NCBI GenBank assembly: GCA_028023455.1
Contig: JAQFVV010013083.1
Coordinates: 62,001-126,000 of the forward strand
Source of the DNA: Epiperipatus broadwayi
Taxonomy: Eukaryota; Onychophora; Udeonychophora; Euonychophora; Peripatidae
Length of the DNA: 64,000 nt
Direction: 5' to 3'
The position numbers were made by a program, and so were the translations under genes. Positions 23,822 through 37,393 of the stretch are shown in pieces. The notes under the pieces are model-generated. The model made no database searches. It was not told where the DNA came from and saw nothing but the letters and a program-made list of their open reading frames with translations. The first letter of the stretch is position 1, and every line of letters starts with the position of its first letter.

Positions 23822-25739
23822 TATATACATATATAGATGCAATACATGCATAATGTAATGCTTTGTTTTAGAGAACATAATTTTAAAAAAATCTTTTCAT
23901 TTAAATTAATATAAAATAATAATCCATATTAAAATCTTTTGAATCGTTTTCTTCGCGTAAGTGTTAAGCAGTGTTTAATAAACTTACCTTAATAAAGTTA
24001 ATTTTTAGAAAGTTCAATTACCAATTGTTTGTGAATAATTGTTATATATATATATTTAGAATCGAAATATTTTCGATTTAAACTAGCATGTAACATACAA
24101 CTTGAACAATTAATTCAGATCTTATGTGCGTGTGTATGTGTTTACAAAAATAAATAAATAAATACTTATTCCATTAATTAATAAGAAAAATTATTTATAT
24201 ATTTTCAATGAACTAATGCTAAAATAATTTATTTAACATCAACCATACATCACTTAAAAATAAATTAAATTTGATAAATTATTTAATATCTTTTAATAAA
24301 AAATTTTTTCATTTTCAGAGACTCTATTAAAATTAAAGATTAATTAAAGACATTTTTTATTCATATTTAACATCTTTTGTTCTTAAATATCAATATTTCA
24401 TAATCTGACTATTGAAATGGTTATAAAATTAAAGATTTTTTTTTTTTGTTAGAACAAGAAGAAAAAACCATTTAAAAGCATTTTCATGTTTGAGGTGATC
24501 TTTTTCTATAGCATGATCAAATCGGCTATAAGTATATAAATATTCACACATACCACACACGCAAATATATATATAACAAAATACCTATTTTAATCTGAGA
24601 TTTAAAATATATTTATCTAATCTTTCAGTAAAAAAATTAATGAAACTTAATATTTTGTTTATTATTATTATCATTAGAATATTCGAAAATAATTCTTTCA
24701 TTCAATTTACTGTTATAATGTTAAAAATATATGTTGCATAAAACATATAACTTATTGTAAAAAGAAACAAATAACAGAATCCATTTATAATAATGTTTTT
24801 TTTTTTTTCGGGAACTAATTCGCAGAAACATTTTGTATAATTTGGAAAAAAAATTACAAATTATGGTACTTTTATATATTACATTTTTTTAAAGGATTAA
24901 TTTAAACTAAATCATTGTCATATATATAATATCTAAACCCATGCCGAAAATTGCATTTAGAAAAGGTGCCACATTTTGAATGCTGACAGCGTTCATAGTT
25001 TGTATTTTCATTAATTTCTGTCTATTAACAACTGATAGTGCTTTTCTAATATAAACATATAACTGATATTTTCCCATATTTAAATATGTAAATAATTACA
25101 TTTGATACAAATTATCAAGGAAAAGGGTTATTTTCTGTTATCAATCACTAGCCACTAGTTGAGAATAAAAACTGTATCAAGATTATATTCAAAGACAAAA
25201 ATTGTATTGATAAAAATTAAATCAACCAATAAATAAAAAAAAATTATCTATTGAAGAATGTATTAGATCATAACTTACAAAACAAAGATTTATGATGATA
25301 AAATGTTTGCCTCAATATTGTCCAGATTTGCTACTTCTATCAATGACATTTTGAATTATAAGGAAAGAAACAGATATTCTTCTTTGAATAGGATGTCAGA
25401 TTTATCAGTATGGAGATCTAAACAACTTTAACAAACTGTACATTAAACTGGTATTGCCAATGTTATGTGTTCTATATTAAATGATCAAAATATCAAGACA
25501 GACTCATCAATAACTATTATGTATGTTGCCATTGAAGAAAAAAACTGTTTGTTCATAGCATCTATAACTACAGTGCATTGTTTGACTTTGTCCAATCACA
25601 TATATACTGAAATTTTATATTCGGCTAAAACGGAATGAAATATCAGAAGAATTCTGTTATTTACAAGCAAAACATTGTGCATATATATATATATATATAT
25701 GAGAGAGTGGAATTTGAATTTAGGATATTTAGTCTATAT
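23822..25739. other. No recognisable feature
   Basis: AT-rich DNA. A 43-codon plus frame at 25301-25431 (starting MFASILSRFATSIND) looks protein-like but has no splice context and no known domain. A short (AT)10 tract occurs near 25681. Confidence 0.35.
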
Positions 25740-25845
25740 TCATTCTTCGCTCCATCTCCAACAACTGAAACACATGATCACACACATGTATAAAATATAA
25801 ACGATCATCAATATACATATTTCATGCGAAACTAGCAATCATCAA
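25740..25845 (+). repeat. Dispersed repeat D, copy 2
   Basis: Aligns with 9122-9230 in the same direction over about 105 bp with scattered differences. It is followed by (AT)n(GT)n at 25863-25900. Confidence 0.5.
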
Positions 25846-25863
25846 AATATTGAATGAATATAA

Positions 25864-25899
<36 letters not shown>

Positions 25900-27171
25900 A
25901 AATAAAATAAAATGTCTACTATATATTAACTATTGTAAATACTGAACTATAGAGATGATAACATACTTTTTAAATATCTATACAAACCATGAAATTACTT
26001 CTAATTAATTTTTTAATTTTCTTCAATTGAAAAACATTTAAATGAAAATATAGCAGAAGTAAACATCATCTTTTTATATTTCAGTATTCTTGAATTTTAA
26101 TGTTATCACATTGTATATTAATTAAAGTTTCAATTTTCATAAATAGGAATAGGATACCTTTAATTAACAGAAAAGGAGCTAAATTTAAAATTTATGAATG
26201 TTGGATTATGACATGATGCTAATAACTTCCTCTATATTTGAATTTAAATGATTTTCACTTGAAATTTAAAAAGTTGAACAGAACTTACACCTGTGATTTA
26301 TTATAGATATTTATAAAATATGTAATCACCATCATATTTCAGTATTTATATGTATAAGTCATTATAGTTAAGTCAAATATTATGAGCAAAATAATTATGT
26401 TTTATATGTGGATATTTAATATTCAAATAGACTTATCATTTTGCTGGTATAATGTATTTCCAGATTCTCAGAAAATATATAAGTTTTTAGAAATGTATTT
26501 CATTTCACATGCAAAAACACTATTTGAGGTCTTAATCTTTATCATCTTCTCAATACAGGATTTTTTTGTATTATTAAAATATATTGTTGTATTATCCAAA
26601 ACAATGTTTATTAATGCAAAAACTATTCAAAAAATTTATGTGACTATTTGCACAGATATAATTGAACAATAAGAGGATTATGGATCACCCATCTATGAAA
26701 TAATCATATTAAGCCTTTGATCAGGAGTTTGAAAGATAAAATACTTATTTATATAAAAAAAAGTAATGAGAAGACAAAATCACAAAAACTTGCATTATTT
26801 AAATATCTATTGATAGAATGTCAAATTGAAGAGGATATTTCACTTCCATTCCAGAAATAAATTCTAATACTGCAGTATATTTAAAAAAAAATGGCTACTG
26901 CTGATTCAATTTTGGTTTGATTAGTAGATTATATTTAAAAAAATAAAATAATCATCAACATTTCAACCAATATTGATCTACTAAATAAAAAAAGATTTTT
27001 TTTGTTTAAAATAATTTCTCCAATCTGTATCTTTTTTTCTCTACATCCCATCAATAAACTTATCTTTCTGTTTATATGTGATCTTGTTCTATGTTTTTAT
27101 AATTTTTTGAAATCCACTTTTAGATTTTAATTACCCATTTTTTTATTTTTTAGCAATATGCACATTTCAGT

Positions 27172-27173
<2 letters not shown>
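25846..27173. other. No recognisable feature
   Basis: Begins with an (AT)n(GT)7 tract at 25863-25900. A 96-codon plus frame at 26382-26672 is hydrophobic, rich in Phe and Ile as expected from T-rich DNA, and has no known domain. Confidence 0.4.

Positions 27174-27256
<83 letters not shown>
27174..27256. repeat. (AT)n microsatellite, ~41 units
   Basis: Pure AT tract whose right end is immediately followed by TGTAACAG, the motif that begins B2. Confidence 0.95.
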
Positions 27257-27259
<3 letters not shown>

Positions 27260-27504
27260 AACAGAAATAAAAATAATAAGCAATTATTAATTATTAAGAT
27301 ATGCTTATAATCCGTCATTTGTAACAGTAGGAAAAATTTGTAACAGAATACAAAATAATGTAATGATGAAAAAGGCTGCTATTTTGTAACCGTTTAATAT
27401 ATAGATGAGTGATAAAATGATAGTTGCTATAATTCAATAACTAAACACTAAACAGGATATATGATATGCTCCAGCGGTTCATTATTTGTAACCGAGTAAA
27501 TTAA
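27257..27504. other. Segment with repeated TTTGTAAC motifs
   Basis: Starts TGTAACAG after (AT)n, then TTTGTAAC or TTTGTAACAG recurs near 27318, 27338, 27385 and 27487. It has no counterpart before C2. It may be the left end of the C1 element or a separate TGTAA-type remnant. Confidence 0.3.
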
Positions 27505-29011
27505 ATGAGAAATGAATTCACTGTGTTAGCTAAAATACAATTTATAATTAAATAAGGATGATGCTAACATATAAATAAGAACATATGCATATCGTGCTCT
27601 ATTTGGGTGTCTATTTCTAATTAATTAAATATAACATTATAGCCCGATTGCAACTATCCTAAACATTAATTCTGTCACGCTAATAATGAAATAAATAAAT
27701 TATCTCATTTCTCAATACTTAAAATAACAACAATGAAAATTAAAACTATCATCATTAAAGATTTAAAATATTTAGATATTGGGGAAGTCATTTGAACAAT
27801 AAAACATACTGGCCATTGTCATCAAATAAAATAATATTAAATATAGCAACTGAATAAAATTACCCACTGTGAGATCCCTGGAGTGCCTTATGCTTAACTC
27901 CAATAATAGGTTCTTTTAACCAAGAATCCTTCTCATTCCTCTTTCCATGTATATACGACCATTCATGGTCACATGCACACACTGGTGCTGTTTATAACAA
28001 CTTATAAAAAAATATCATATAAAGTTAATATTATGAAGTTGGAAAGGGATTAAATCACTCTTTATTCAGTTTAGCTAAGTACATGTGTTTTCCCACGAGC
28101 GCCACTAGATTGTTTTAAATCTAGATAAATATCTGTTTAGAGTGTACTGAGTTCAAACTCATTTGGTACATTTTTATCACACATGACTTGGATGACTAAT
28201 GAAAAAAAATGACACTCTTATATTTTACTCATGTCAATAAAATCATAAGATCCCCATATCACCAAAATTTATATAGATCAAGACTCTTATAGACATTGCT
28301 AGCTCATTTTACGTATATTGATGAACAGACAAGTATAATCTTATTAATGGCTTCTAAACAAGCATCATGAAGACCATTATTGATATTGATGGCCATTTAA
28401 CTAGATTATTTATCACAATATAAAGGTAATAATGATGATGATAATAATGATGATGATAATAATATCATAATAATAATGATAATAATAGTGATGATGATAA
28501 TACCAGCCATAGCTTTATAATGAACTCACAACAATAAATTTATCTTTATAAACTCATAAGCACTTTTTAAAATCATCCCATGTCAAACTGGGATTTAATT
28601 ATTACATTCACTAGCATTTATATAAGTTTATGTTTATTTACTAAAATACTTTTATAGTTAAAACTAGGATTCAATAATACTAGTGATGATGACTGATCAT
28701 CATGCCTCTCTCCACATGATATTCAACTTTCTATAAACCCCTATTTACTAAATATATTAATTATGTTAAACATTAGATTTAATGATTATAATTTATTTAA
28801 TCAATGATGATGGCGATCATAACTCATGTATAGTATTATTAGAAACAGTGTTTTAATCAATAATACAATATCCATCTTTGATGAGGATGATCAAAACTCA
28901 TGGGCACAACATAATTTTAGCTTTCTATTATTAACCCATAATTATTAAAACTTGGTCAAATGTCAAGCACAATCCCTAAATACTTAAATATGAATCAACA
29001 TTCTAGGTTAA

Positions 29012-29790
29012 ACCAAACCCGGACCAACCTTTTAACTGCTAATTATATTATTGGTTGTGTCAGCTAAAAATCAAAGCTTTTAATTGGCCAGCTCACAAAC
29101 TGAAGACAAGTCAATTGTCAAAATATTTTCACCTTTAATATCATATTGACTTTATATTCATTTATAAAAAGTATATTAATAAATTGTCTGGTTATAAAAG
29201 TGAACGAAAGTTCTTTCAAAAATAAATTGCTATTTATTTATTATAAAATATTCAATATCGGCAAAATAAAAGCGAACATATAAACAAAGAGTTTGTGACG
29301 TAAATGCTTTTTACGTTATAGAAAAGTAAATATTTCTTTTTGCTAAATCTTAAATATTTTTACTAAAATCTTCAATATTTTTCGAAAATAATTTTGTTTT
29401 TTTTTGGTATATTTTGTAAAAATGATTTTAATTTCTCAGAATATACTTTTTTTAAACCTTTAAATCATATTCGAAATGAAAATCTCAGCGTTTTTCTTTA
29501 TTTTCTTTGATCAGGCGGTTTCTTTGTTCTTTCCAGCCAATCAGAATGTCTTTGTCGGCTGAGAGCCAGCTGAGAGCCAATCACCGACAAGCTTCTTTCT
29601 TTGTTTAGCTTTAAATGCGGTTTTATTGATTTTTTACTTGTAAAATAATTCAGAAGAGGGCACCATCTTACAGAACTTTTAAAAACCTAATCAATAACTG
29701 TCAAACGAATATCCTAGCATTAAAAATAACGGAATTAGAGTGACGTCAACTGCCAATGAGAGGTCTCGTAAGAGGCGGGAAAAGGGTTAA
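29012..29790 (+). mobile_element. Family M element M3 inserted in C1
   Basis: TTAA stands at 29008-29011 before it and TTAATTAA at 29787-29794 after it, while C2 has a single TTAA (46049-46052) at the matching place. This is direct evidence of a TTAA-targeted insertion. The right end GCGGGAAAAGGGTTAA matches the M consensus. At the left about 12 bases (ACCAAACCCGGA) precede the CCAACCTTTTAACTGC seen in other copies. There is no transposase. Confidence 0.7.
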
Positions 29791-30853
29791 TTAACATTTT
29801 AGCTTGCCTAACACTTTGCAAGTGATTTCTCAATATTTACAAATGCGATGATTCTTAATATCTGCGAGCAAATGATGATGATCATTTAAAACAACAGAAT
29901 TAAGACAAGAAAATACAACAACATTTTTAATAAGAACTCGGAAACCAATTAAGATATATAATTATATTTTATTAATACTATTCTTCTTTCCTTTTTTAAA
30001 ATCAAATTTACTAATTAGATAAATGACTTATTATTACATTAATTCAATACAGAACTAATACAAAATTTTATATACCACAAGTTTGTCATTTTGGATATTT
30101 TAAAATAAGCTGGCTTAAAATGACATTAAAAAATATATTTCATGGAATGCTTACTTAAGACTTTCCTAATTTATTATATCATAAAATAAATTTCATATGT
30201 AACCTGTGTTTTTATTTCACTTCCATTCATATGTAAGCCTTGCTTTATAATTTACCATATTTAAACTAATTATGTATAACCTATTCTTTTGACGTGTTTG
30301 TATAAGCAGTTACACATGCACACACACCCTGTGATATGTCAACATATATTTTTAAAATGTGTTCCCTTATATTAGAGATTAATACATAAATCACATATAT
30401 AAAAAAATATTCTTGCAACCTTGAGCAAAATAAAATAAAATATATTATATCAATTTTAATATGCAACAAGATAAATAAAAAAAACATTATAAATGCATAT
30501 ATTTATAGGTTGCTCATTATCATAACAAATGAAGAACAATAAAAAAACATTTCAATATTACAATATATAATATAAAAAAATAAAAAAAAAATAATGAAAA
30601 TTTAAGTTTAAAGATTTAAACTGTGTTTGTGTTATGTTATGTGATATTGAGAATAACTATCGATAAACAAGCCTTTAATGTTTCTGTATCAAAAGAAAAA
30701 AAATGCTTTGACCAATAAATTAAGGTTTACTTTTAATAAGTAAAAATAAAAGATCTGTTAATGAAAGTTCATAGTTACCCGATTATTTTCACTTCTTATA
30801 AATGTCTCAAGTTTGAATTTTCAGACTGCTTGTCTCACGTATAGCTTCAATAA

Positions 30854-31045
30854 GTTGATTTGCTCCATTTAAAAAAAAAGAAAAGTTCTTGCAGATACTT
30901 TTAAGATAAACATGAATTAATTGACCTGCTTGTTTTCACAATTTTAAAATCATTTATTGTTGATACTTTTGATAATGCTGAATTCGTTGACTGGCTTGCT
31001 TCTAATTGTTTCAAAAACCATCATTGTAGTCACTTTAGATGACTG
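30854..31045 (+). repeat. Three-unit ~66-bp minisatellite in C1
   Basis: Units start at 30854, 30920 and 30986 with the core (G/A)TTGA-CTTGCTT, an A/T-rich middle and TTGTxGATACTTTT-GATAA. C2 has the same array with a 67-bp period at 47015, so the array predates the duplication. Confidence 0.55.
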
Positions 31046-32105
31046 AGGAAAACTTTAACAAAAATTTGATTCATAGCTTCAAACCTGTCTATATATGGCT
31101 TTTATTCATCTTTCCTTTCTTTTTGGCTCTTGTCAAAGATGATTATTAGATGATGTTTGTGGCTGGTTTTAAATTTGTCCATTCTTTTGGTTACTATGGA
31201 CCAGTATATGAGTCCACAGTAGATCAGTGATTTTAACCCATTCTGTCAGATTTCAGGAAGCAGAAACAGTGGTTTTAGCAATGCAAATTCATTGTATTAT
31301 ACACAGCAAAATATATTAATATCATTTTATAGAATTGTCAATAACTTCTTCCAAGAAATTCAATTTTTTTCTCTTCTTAATATTGCTGGGAATTACTTAT
31401 ATATATGCACATCTTCATCTATACTGACTTTAAAAACAAGAGTCATTTTTTTCTTCCTCAATTTTTAAAGAGAGCTAAAAAAATCAATTGCTCATTCTTT
31501 TTTGAACAATATACAAACTGTCCATTTCCCTTGGATTTCACAAACTCAATCACTACATCTCTGTCTAATAAAAATGCTTAAACTGATCACTACATCCTTC
31601 TTTTAATAATATTGAAAAAAATGAGAGCTTACATCTCTTCTCTCCTCATATTGAAAAAAAAAACTGACTGCCTCTAAATATTGTTTCATTCATTTACATT
31701 GCAAATCTTTGATCAAAGAATAGGACCACCTGGAAATCTTATCTTGAGATAAAGATCAAAAATCAGAGTTTGACAAGCTGATGTTCTATCGTGATTTTAC
31801 AAGAAAATTAATAATCACGCTTTATCCCATCAAAGCACCTCTTTTTTAAAAATAATCTTAGATACAGATTACACAAACAATAAAGCTGGCAATCTATAGT
31901 CACTAGAAATAGGTGTAAAAAATGTTTTATGTTTAAACATTCATACTCACATGTGTACATTTTCACATCCTAATCTACTAATCTTGATCGCTTTATTTTA
32001 CACTTTCTTTCAGATCTGCTTTGTTTAATAAAATTAATGTTAAATAATTTAACACCTTATTTAATAAGAAAATACAATAAATCAATATTAAATATTATTA
32101 CCTTC

Positions 32106-32381
32106 TCTCTTTACAACTGCTTATTTATTAAGTATTTATAAATTATATATAATAATAAATACACACATAAATCTATATATATAAAATATTTTTTTTTTAA
32201 TTAAATAATATATCTGTGTGTTTGAAATGAGTCATATACATACAATATATATATATATAATAACGGGTACTATATTATATATATATAAATATATATATAC
32301 TTTTATCACCCAGTAGATGACCTGTGTGATAAAGTCAAAATGGTATATTAATATTTAAATTTTTTTAACATGATGAAACTG

Positions 32382-32426
<45 letters not shown>

Positions 32427-34838
32427 ACCTCCTAATTTTTTCATCTAATTATTTCACATTTAATAATTTCTTTTTACTTCTTAACATACATTTTTTGTTC
32501 TTTATTGAAGAAAATGAAGTTTCTATATTGTTCTTCTATTATGTATGCAAGTTTGAGATCCATAAATAAAATATGGTAAGTCACGTTTACTAAAAAAAAC
32601 TTTTTTATATATAAACATATTTCCTTAATGTGTCATATCTTCCAAAAGCAATATATTCAAGTCTATTATTAATTTTATCCTTTGTGTTTTCATCTTTATT
32701 AATTATCTGTTCAGGAAATTTGTAGTTGGTAAATTTTTACAGTGTATCATTATCAGGCTTTTTTCCAGTAGAAGAGAGCCATTCAACATTATTTTAGTTT
32801 TTCAGTATTTATTTTTAGTCTTATGTTTAATTTTCATTTGATAATTCTTATTTGCAAAAACAATTATCACTTAGAAATCTTTATGACTTAAACAATTTCC
32901 ATTTACATTAACTTTTAATCCACAAAACACCATTTTTATATTATGACAATTATTATTTATTCTTATCATAATGGTTGTTTTAAAATAATTCTGCAATTTG
33001 AATAGATATCTACATTATTCTTAGACATCAATGAAATATGAACTAGATCACATGACTTTCTAGGGCATTATAAAAAACATTGCTCTTTGACACTACATAA
33101 AACTTTAACATAGGATTATTTATTCCCATTATTAAGAAAAATAATCACAATATTTTTTTACCCTAGGCTTATTTTAATGTCCTTATACTGAAAAATGCTA
33201 CTAATAATTTTTTTATCTAAAATATAGAAACACTCTTATCATAATAGTTATAATATTTTTTTCTATAAATAGGATATCTGCATTATAACAGAATCAAACT
33301 TTAATTTTTATAGCCAGCACATCAACATTCATTAGACAAACACATATTATTTTAAAATTCTTTGATAGTTTGTAAAGTAATAGCTAGATGGATAGTTGGA
33401 TAGCAGGGTTAGCCTTTATTTAGCTATTTAAAATGAAATTTTAATTCAGAGATAATTCAAAAATATGAGTTTCACAGAACCAGAGCCAAATCCCAGATAA
33501 TTAACATTCTGATGTTCTAAATACTTTATCACATTATTTTTTGCATTTTAGTTCTATGGAAATTTTGTCTAGTTATAGCAGCTAAGTGATATGCATTTTC
33601 TTTTTATAAAGTTTTTTGCAATTTCTTTTTTTATTATACTATTTTGTAGTTTACAAATGCTATTTTGTAATGACTAGACTATGGTTTAATGTTTGGTAAA
33701 ATAAAATAAAACCATCTACACATTTCTCTAAAATTTGAATTAAAGATAGTTAAAGCATAAATATTAATAACACAAATTTTATATACACTTTTTACAAATA
33801 AATCACATGGTTTAACTATCAGATATACATAATAATTATTTTACTCTACTTTAAAAACACTCCCCTATAGAAATGCATCACTATATATCCAGGTCTTCTA
33901 TAAATATTTTTGATTTAGATTATCAATCCCACACTTCACATAGTGTTGGCATACATCCACACCATATTTTGACCATAATTTTTTTCAGTAGGTATCTTAG
34001 GCATTGATTAAAGTATTTGCTCCAATCTTTATCTAGTTTTTTTAACCAGTTATACTTTTTATTATCATAGATCGCATTACATCTTAACCAACTAACAGTT
34101 GGACATTTTCTATTGCTAGTCCTGGTTGCAATTTTTGTAAATGTTTAATATACTGATTTTAATGGTAATTTTTATTTTATACTACAGCTAAATAAATTGA
34201 ACTGATGTGTTAGAAAAATATATTTACAAACAAAAAACTTTCTAAATACTAACATTTAAACTGTCAAATATTGAAAAAATGATAATAAATAGAGTACATA
34301 ATGAGATCAGGTGACTTTTAGTCATTCAGTGATGAGTAAAAAAGCAGCCAAGAAAGTGTGTCCAGAAAATCAACAAAATTTTTGTTGACTAAAATTTATT
34401 TTTAAAACAGTGATGAATAAATGTAAAGTTTTAGATAAATGTATAAAATTGAGCAAATTAAAATTGCATATATATATATATATATATAATATTTCAAAAG
34501 ATGTTAAGATGTATCAATAAAAACATTAGTGATCAGTTTCACAAGGTTGCTATCTTTGAAATGACCAAAAATTACCACTAAAATTTGTTAACTTCTATTT
34601 TTAAAAACAATATATATACAAATAAAATAAAAGTGTAATCAAGTATATGTTGTTTTTTAATATTTATTATATAATTATTGTTAAAAATAATTATAAATTT
34701 TTAATACACTATGCAAAAAAAAATCATTTTTTTTTGATATTCCAAAAATGTTTTCAAAATGATATCATAAATGTTCTTCAATATTGATTATTAAATTCAT
34801 CAAAAATATGGAGGCCAAACTAAATTATTTTGACTTTA
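32106..34838. other. No recognisable feature; (AT)n tracts
   Basis: AT-rich DNA with dinucleotide tracts at 32240-32300 (including ATAATAACGGGTAC), 32383-32423 and 34469-34488. No frame or repeat structure is supported. Confidence 0.4.
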
Positions 34839-34889
34839 CCATCTATTAGGAAGTACTGATATCTTCATATTTTTTCAATTATACATTAA
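34839..34889 (+). repeat. Left member of ~51-bp direct repeat around M4
   Basis: CCATCTATTAGGAAGTACTG and the next 31 bases recur at 35620-35672, differing by two T residues and one C/T. The pair encloses M4. It is far too long for a normal TTAA target copy. Confidence 0.8.
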
Positions 34890-35619
34890 CCTTTTAAACG
34901 CTAATTACATTATTGGTCGAGTGAGTTAAAAATCAAAACTTTTAATTGGCCAGTTCACAAACTGAAGACAAAGTCAATTGTCAAAATATATTTACATTTT
35001 AATATTATATTTACTTTAGTTTAATTTGTAAAAAGTATATTAATAATTCATCAGATTATGAAAGTTAACAAAAGTATTTTCAAAAATAAATTTTGATTTA
35101 TAATTTGAAAAATATTCGATAGCGGTTGAAATTAAAGAAACGGCAATCACCAATCAAAAAGATTTGCCTACGTTATGATTTCTTCCCACTTTGCAATAAA
35201 TAAATAATTCTTGCTAAAATTTTAACTATTTTTCTAAAATATTTTTTTTTTGGCACTAGTTTACTAAAATAAATTTATAATTCATCAAAAAATACTGTTA
35301 AAATGATTTAAAACATTTGTTTATCATTTTCGTAATAAAACAAAAAATGATCGTAACTCTTTACTTTTTGGCAGCCATTTTCTTTGTTGTCAAAATTTAA
35401 ACAGCCAATCAGATCCAAGAGAAGGCGGAGCTTTGGTATTGTTTGACATATTTGGTCATTTTTATTGATTTTTTACTTGTACAATAATTCAGTAGATGAC
35501 AGCATCTTACAGAACTTTTTTCCCTGTTTCCAAAAAGTGCAGATTCTTATACTAGGACAAAAAGTAACCGATTTAGAGTGACATCAAATCTCCTCATTTT
35601 TAGACGAGTCAGGCAGGTG
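34886..35619 (+). mobile_element. Family M element M4, right tip missing
   Basis: Starts TTAACCTTTTAAACGC and runs in the same orientation as M3. It is the best match to M1, for example AACTGAAGACAAAGTCAATT near 34961 and AAGTAACCGATTTAGAGTGA near 35563. It stops at GAGTCAGGCAGGTG, whose M1 complement CACCTGCC is followed outward by TTAACTCTT (in the other strand's order), so about nine terminal bases with the TTAA are absent. Sequence then jumps to a copy of the left flank. Confidence 0.7.
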
Positions 35620-35672
35620 CCATCTATTAGGAAGTACTGATATCTTCATATTTTTTTTCAATTATATATTAA
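35620..35672 (+). repeat. Right member of ~51-bp direct repeat around M4
   Basis: Near-exact copy of 34839-34889, joined directly to the shortened end of M4. Confidence 0.8.
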
Positions 35673-37307
35673 TATTATGTTAAATCTCTAGCTTCAAATG
35701 CACGCATATAACAGAAAGATAACATTAAATGCAGGGCAAAAATGATTTAAGTCAGAACTACCAGCATTATCATTAAATAAATGCCCATGCAATACACAGA
35801 GCCTCATAAATTAATTACCAATCTTATATTTTTTGGGTGATAATGTTTTGAATATTTTTATTAGCTTTGTTTTATTTTTCCTAAAGAATAATATTTATTT
35901 ATTTATTTACATATTTGCTGATAAATGCAAAATACATAGCTTAATTCGGTATAGGCCAGCTATTTGAAAAAATAGAATCCACTTGAAGGGAAGAGATTGG
36001 ATCTACACTTGATATACAAAAAAGTTCATCAAATTAATACAATATAAGCAATCTTTTTATTATAGTTCAACAAGTTTCTTAAGAGTACTGTGACACTGCT
36101 CTGATTTTGACATTTTAGGCATTATAATGGTACTATGATCATGATCTTTTTTATGTTATTTTAATAATATCTATAACTTATATTACAATTTGCGATGGTT
36201 TGCTTATTTTAGTTTTAATTTTCATTTTACAGATTGTATACTAAAATGCAATGATTAATAGATTTTCATTAAAAAAATAATTAACACATTTTTCAAAATA
36301 AACAGAAAGAACTCATTGTTATAGATAATATATATTAAAAAATATTTTCTTTCTGTACAATTTAAATAAACCTTTATTTATTTAAATTCTTCTAATAAGT
36401 TCATAGAAAAATATTTTAATTAAATATTTTACATATCTATATAAAAATAAATGCGAGAACAGTATTTTTTTAAAAAATTAAATTGTTAATAAATATTTTC
36501 AAGTTTATTGCTTTTTATCTAGACATTACTCATTTACTTTTATTTCAATCATTCATCAGTGTTAAAATTCATTTCATTCTCTTTTGCTATGTATGCATTT
36601 TGTAAATAATCTTTGCTCATCAGATTATCTAGAGATGTCAAATGAATAAATCTTTGTAAGAATGTTGACTAGTCAGTGCACTTCCATTATACCACTATCA
36701 TACAAGATATGGACTAACTTCTATCAATTTTTTAATAACTTATAAAAAATAACCAACCATTATATTATAGATAAAAATTTAGTTTTAATAAATTTTTATT
36801 GCTGTATCTCTCAAATTCACTATATTATAACTACCAATCAGCATAGCATTTAACACTGCATTCTTCACTATCTATTTACACACCCACAAATGCTTCTTAC
36901 ACTTCAGTATAACATCTATATGAAATGCTTTCTGTATCAAAAACATTAATATGGCTTATAACTGCGCACTATCATTGTCAAATTTTGGTAACTATTGATG
37001 TATAACTAAAAGCAATTTATTCTATAAAACTTTGGGGAAATGCTTTTGTTATATATGAAGAAAGCTCTGACTAGTGCTAATCAAAGTGTTAAAAAATTAA
37101 ATAAAAATTGCCATACTTTAAGTTTTTAAATAATCAGATGCTTTAATTTTAAACCATTTTATTAATAGATTAAATTATAGTATTGAGAAAATATAACTAT
37201 AAAAGATGCATAAAACATTTTAATATGGAATTAACCTTATTTAATCTGAGAAATTTTATACAAATATGGTAATACATTAACAGTCTAGTAGCGTGTATTG
37301 GTAATAT

Positions 37308-37310
<3 letters not shown>
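35673..37310. other. No recognisable feature
   Basis: AT-rich sequence without frames, terminal repeats or matches to the other families. Confidence 0.4.

Positions 37311-37390
<80 letters not shown>
37311..37390. repeat. (AT)n microsatellite, ~40 units
   Basis: Pure AT tract preceded by TATTAC, so its left edge resembles the TTACA termini seen beside other AT tracts, but no element could be delimited. Confidence 0.95.

Positions 37391-37393
<3 letters not shown>

Larger units (their letters stand above)
27505..32105 (+). repeat. Long repeat C, copy 1 (contains M3)
   Basis: Collinear with C2 (44657-48370), same orientation, about 17 kb apart, with similarity visible along most of the length. 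Landmarks are ATGCACACACTGGTGCT (27973 and 45131), TGAACTCACAACAATAAATT, and TTCATTGTATTATACACAGC near 31289 and 47487. No frame is conserved, so it is a non-coding repeat or an old segmental duplication. C1 is longer mainly because of M3 and small gaps. It includes a diverged trinucleotide GATGAT/AATAAT patch at 28430-28500 and a three-unit minisatellite at 30854-31045. Confidence 0.65.
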
